A stretch of 7,226 bases of DNA from Bacillota bacterium (GTDB lineage Bacteria; Bacillota; Clostridia; Lachnospirales; Lachnospiraceae). The translations under genes and the position numbers were made by a program. Positions within the stretch are counted from its first letter, which is position 1, and every line of letters begins with the position of its first letter. The stretch is taken from the NCBI GenBank assembly GCA_023398855.1, contig JAEWRS010000040.1:1-7226 (forward strand), in the 5' to 3' direction. This document shows, one piece after another, positions 6,182 through 7,226 of this stretch. The notes under the pieces are model-generated. The model saw only the letters and a list, made by a program, of their open reading frames with translations. It had not been told where the DNA came from and made no database searches.

Positions 6182-7226
6182 ATGAACAGGACTGTACAAA
6201 AGCTTCTCATTGGTTTATGGATGTTGGTTTTTTGTTTCCTCATCAGTGTGATTGTTAAATATTACAGGGAATCCAGCCAGGTAGCTGTAGAAAAGGAGAA
6301 AAGAGACCATCTTGTGGTCATGGCTGTCTGGAAGGAAGATGAAAGCGGGAAGTACTTAAAACAGCTTGTGGATGAATATTCTTTGGTGCCGGGAAACCCG
6401 GAAGTCAGGATTCAGTATGTTTCCCAATCTGGCTTTCAAAAGCAGCTTTGCCTTGATAAGGACCAGGATACTCTTCCTGATCTGATCATCTGTGAGAACG
6501 TCATAACACCTGCACTGGAATCCATGGGAATACTCAGAGATTTATCAAGCTATATGTTAGCCGATAGGATTAGTCTGTATTTAAAGAATGCTTACAGCAG
6601 CACAGTGGTAAATGGTGTCTGTTATGCAGTTCCCTTTACCAGCAACCCTTATGTGGTGTTTTACAATGAGGATCATTTAAAAAAGTATGGTGCTTCCATA
6701 CCCGGTGATATGGAGGGGCTTTATAAGCTTTGCAGGGAAACCAATACTCTTGGCACCTATAGTTTTGGCCTGGCTATGAAAAATAAAGAAGACATTACCT
6801 CCAGCTTTTTGCAGATGATTTATTCAGCCGGAGGGACTTTGAGGAGCCTGGATACGGAAAACTGTATGCAGCTTTATCAGATGCTGGGCAATATGAGGGA
6901 TGAGGGGATTATGGCTCAGGAGGTGATCAACTGGAATCAGATGGACCTGATGAAGGCATTTTCCAGGGGGTATGTGAAAATTGCCATTGCAGAGCTAAGC
7001 TCCATGTCCATACTGGAGAATTCGGATAAAAAGTGCCCATATAGGATTGCAGAGATTCCTTATATCCAAAAGCAGACCTATCTGCTCCAGGGAGACAACA
7101 TAGGAGTCACTACAACAGCGGACTGGGAGGAGGCCATAAAGCTGCTGGATTACTTAACTTCCAGGGAGGTGATAAAAAACTATTACAACAACACCTTCTG
7201 CCTTTCAGCAAGGACCGATTTAATCG
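6182..7226 (+). CDS. Membrane-anchored extracellular solute-binding protein, 3'-truncated by window edge
   Basis: The first 348 residues are present and the frame is open to the window end. Residues 8-25 are a hydrophobic helix after a basic start (MNRTVQK), followed by KYYRES, which suggests an N-terminal membrane anchor. Cys18 lies inside the helix in LVFC and does not make a lipobox, so this is not an ordinary lipoprotein. The outside part matches family-1-type binding proteins of ABC sugar importers: a first strand VVMAVWKEDESGKYLKQLVDEY, the PDLIICENV strand (P99-D100), GVCYAVPF (P151) followed by YVVFYNEDHLKKYG, and SFLQMIYSAGG. It starts three bases after the regulator stop, with AAAGG at 6166-6170 as a modest ribosome site, so it belongs to the same operon. 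It could deliver substrate to a permease or act as a co-sensor for the kinase. The ligand is unknown. Confidence 0.88.
   Translation, partial: MNRTVQKLLIGLWMLVFCFLISVIVKYYRESSQVAVEKEKRDHLVVMAVWKEDESGKYLKQLVDEYSLVPGNPEVRIQYVSQSGFQKQLCLDKDQDTLPDLIICENVITPALESMGILRDLSSYMLADRISLYLKNAYSSTVVNGVCYAVPFTSNPYVVFYNEDHLKKYGASIPGDMEGLYKLCRETNTLGTYSFGLAMKNKEDITSSFLQMIYSAGGTLRSLDTENCMQLYQMLGNMRDEGIMAQEVINWNQMDLMKAFSRGYVKIAIAELSSMSILENSDKKCPYRIAEIPYIQKQTYLLQGDNIGVTTTADWEEAIKLLDYLTSREVIKNYYNNTFCLSARTDLI

Overview
The window reads as a stretch of a clostridial chromosome, most likely of the Lachnospiraceae type. This is inferred from strong AGGAGG-type ribosome sites, TTG starts, a moderately AT-rich base composition, an anaerobic CODH-family enzyme, and a YesM/YesN-type two-component system next to a solute-binding protein. 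All supported genes lie on the + strand. No tRNA, rRNA, CRISPR array, insertion sequence or phage gene was seen.

Bases 1-573 hold the 3' part of a divergent cis-prenyltransferase (undecaprenyl diphosphate synthase family) whose 5' end lies outside the window. A 100-base gap with a weak candidate promoter leads to a complete CooS-like gene (674-2587). It has the full CODH scaffold and the B-cluster cysteines. At the active-site C-cluster, however, the position of the ligand Cys295 (Carboxydothermus CooS-II numbering) is Glu (E303), within Ile-Glu instead of the usual Cys-Cys. Glu is also the ligand type used at the hybrid cluster of the hybrid cluster protein (HCP). The gene is therefore better read as a deviant CODH-fold enzyme, comparable to the Fe/S/O-cluster protein CooS-V of C. 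hydrogenoformans, than as a proven CO dehydrogenase. This is the most interesting item in the window.

A hairpin (2671-2694) and a clear extended -10 promoter (2720-2728) separate cooS from a second transcription unit. That unit encodes a membrane sensor histidine kinase (2818-4644), an AraC-type response regulator (4667-6178) and a membrane-anchored extracellular solute-binding protein (6182 to the window end, incomplete). Spacing is tight (22 and 3 bases), so these three genes are probably one operon. The likely scheme is that the kinase senses an extracellular, probably carbohydrate-related signal, perhaps with help from the binding protein, and phosphorylates the regulator, which switches on nearby uptake genes. 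The ligand cannot be told from the sequence.
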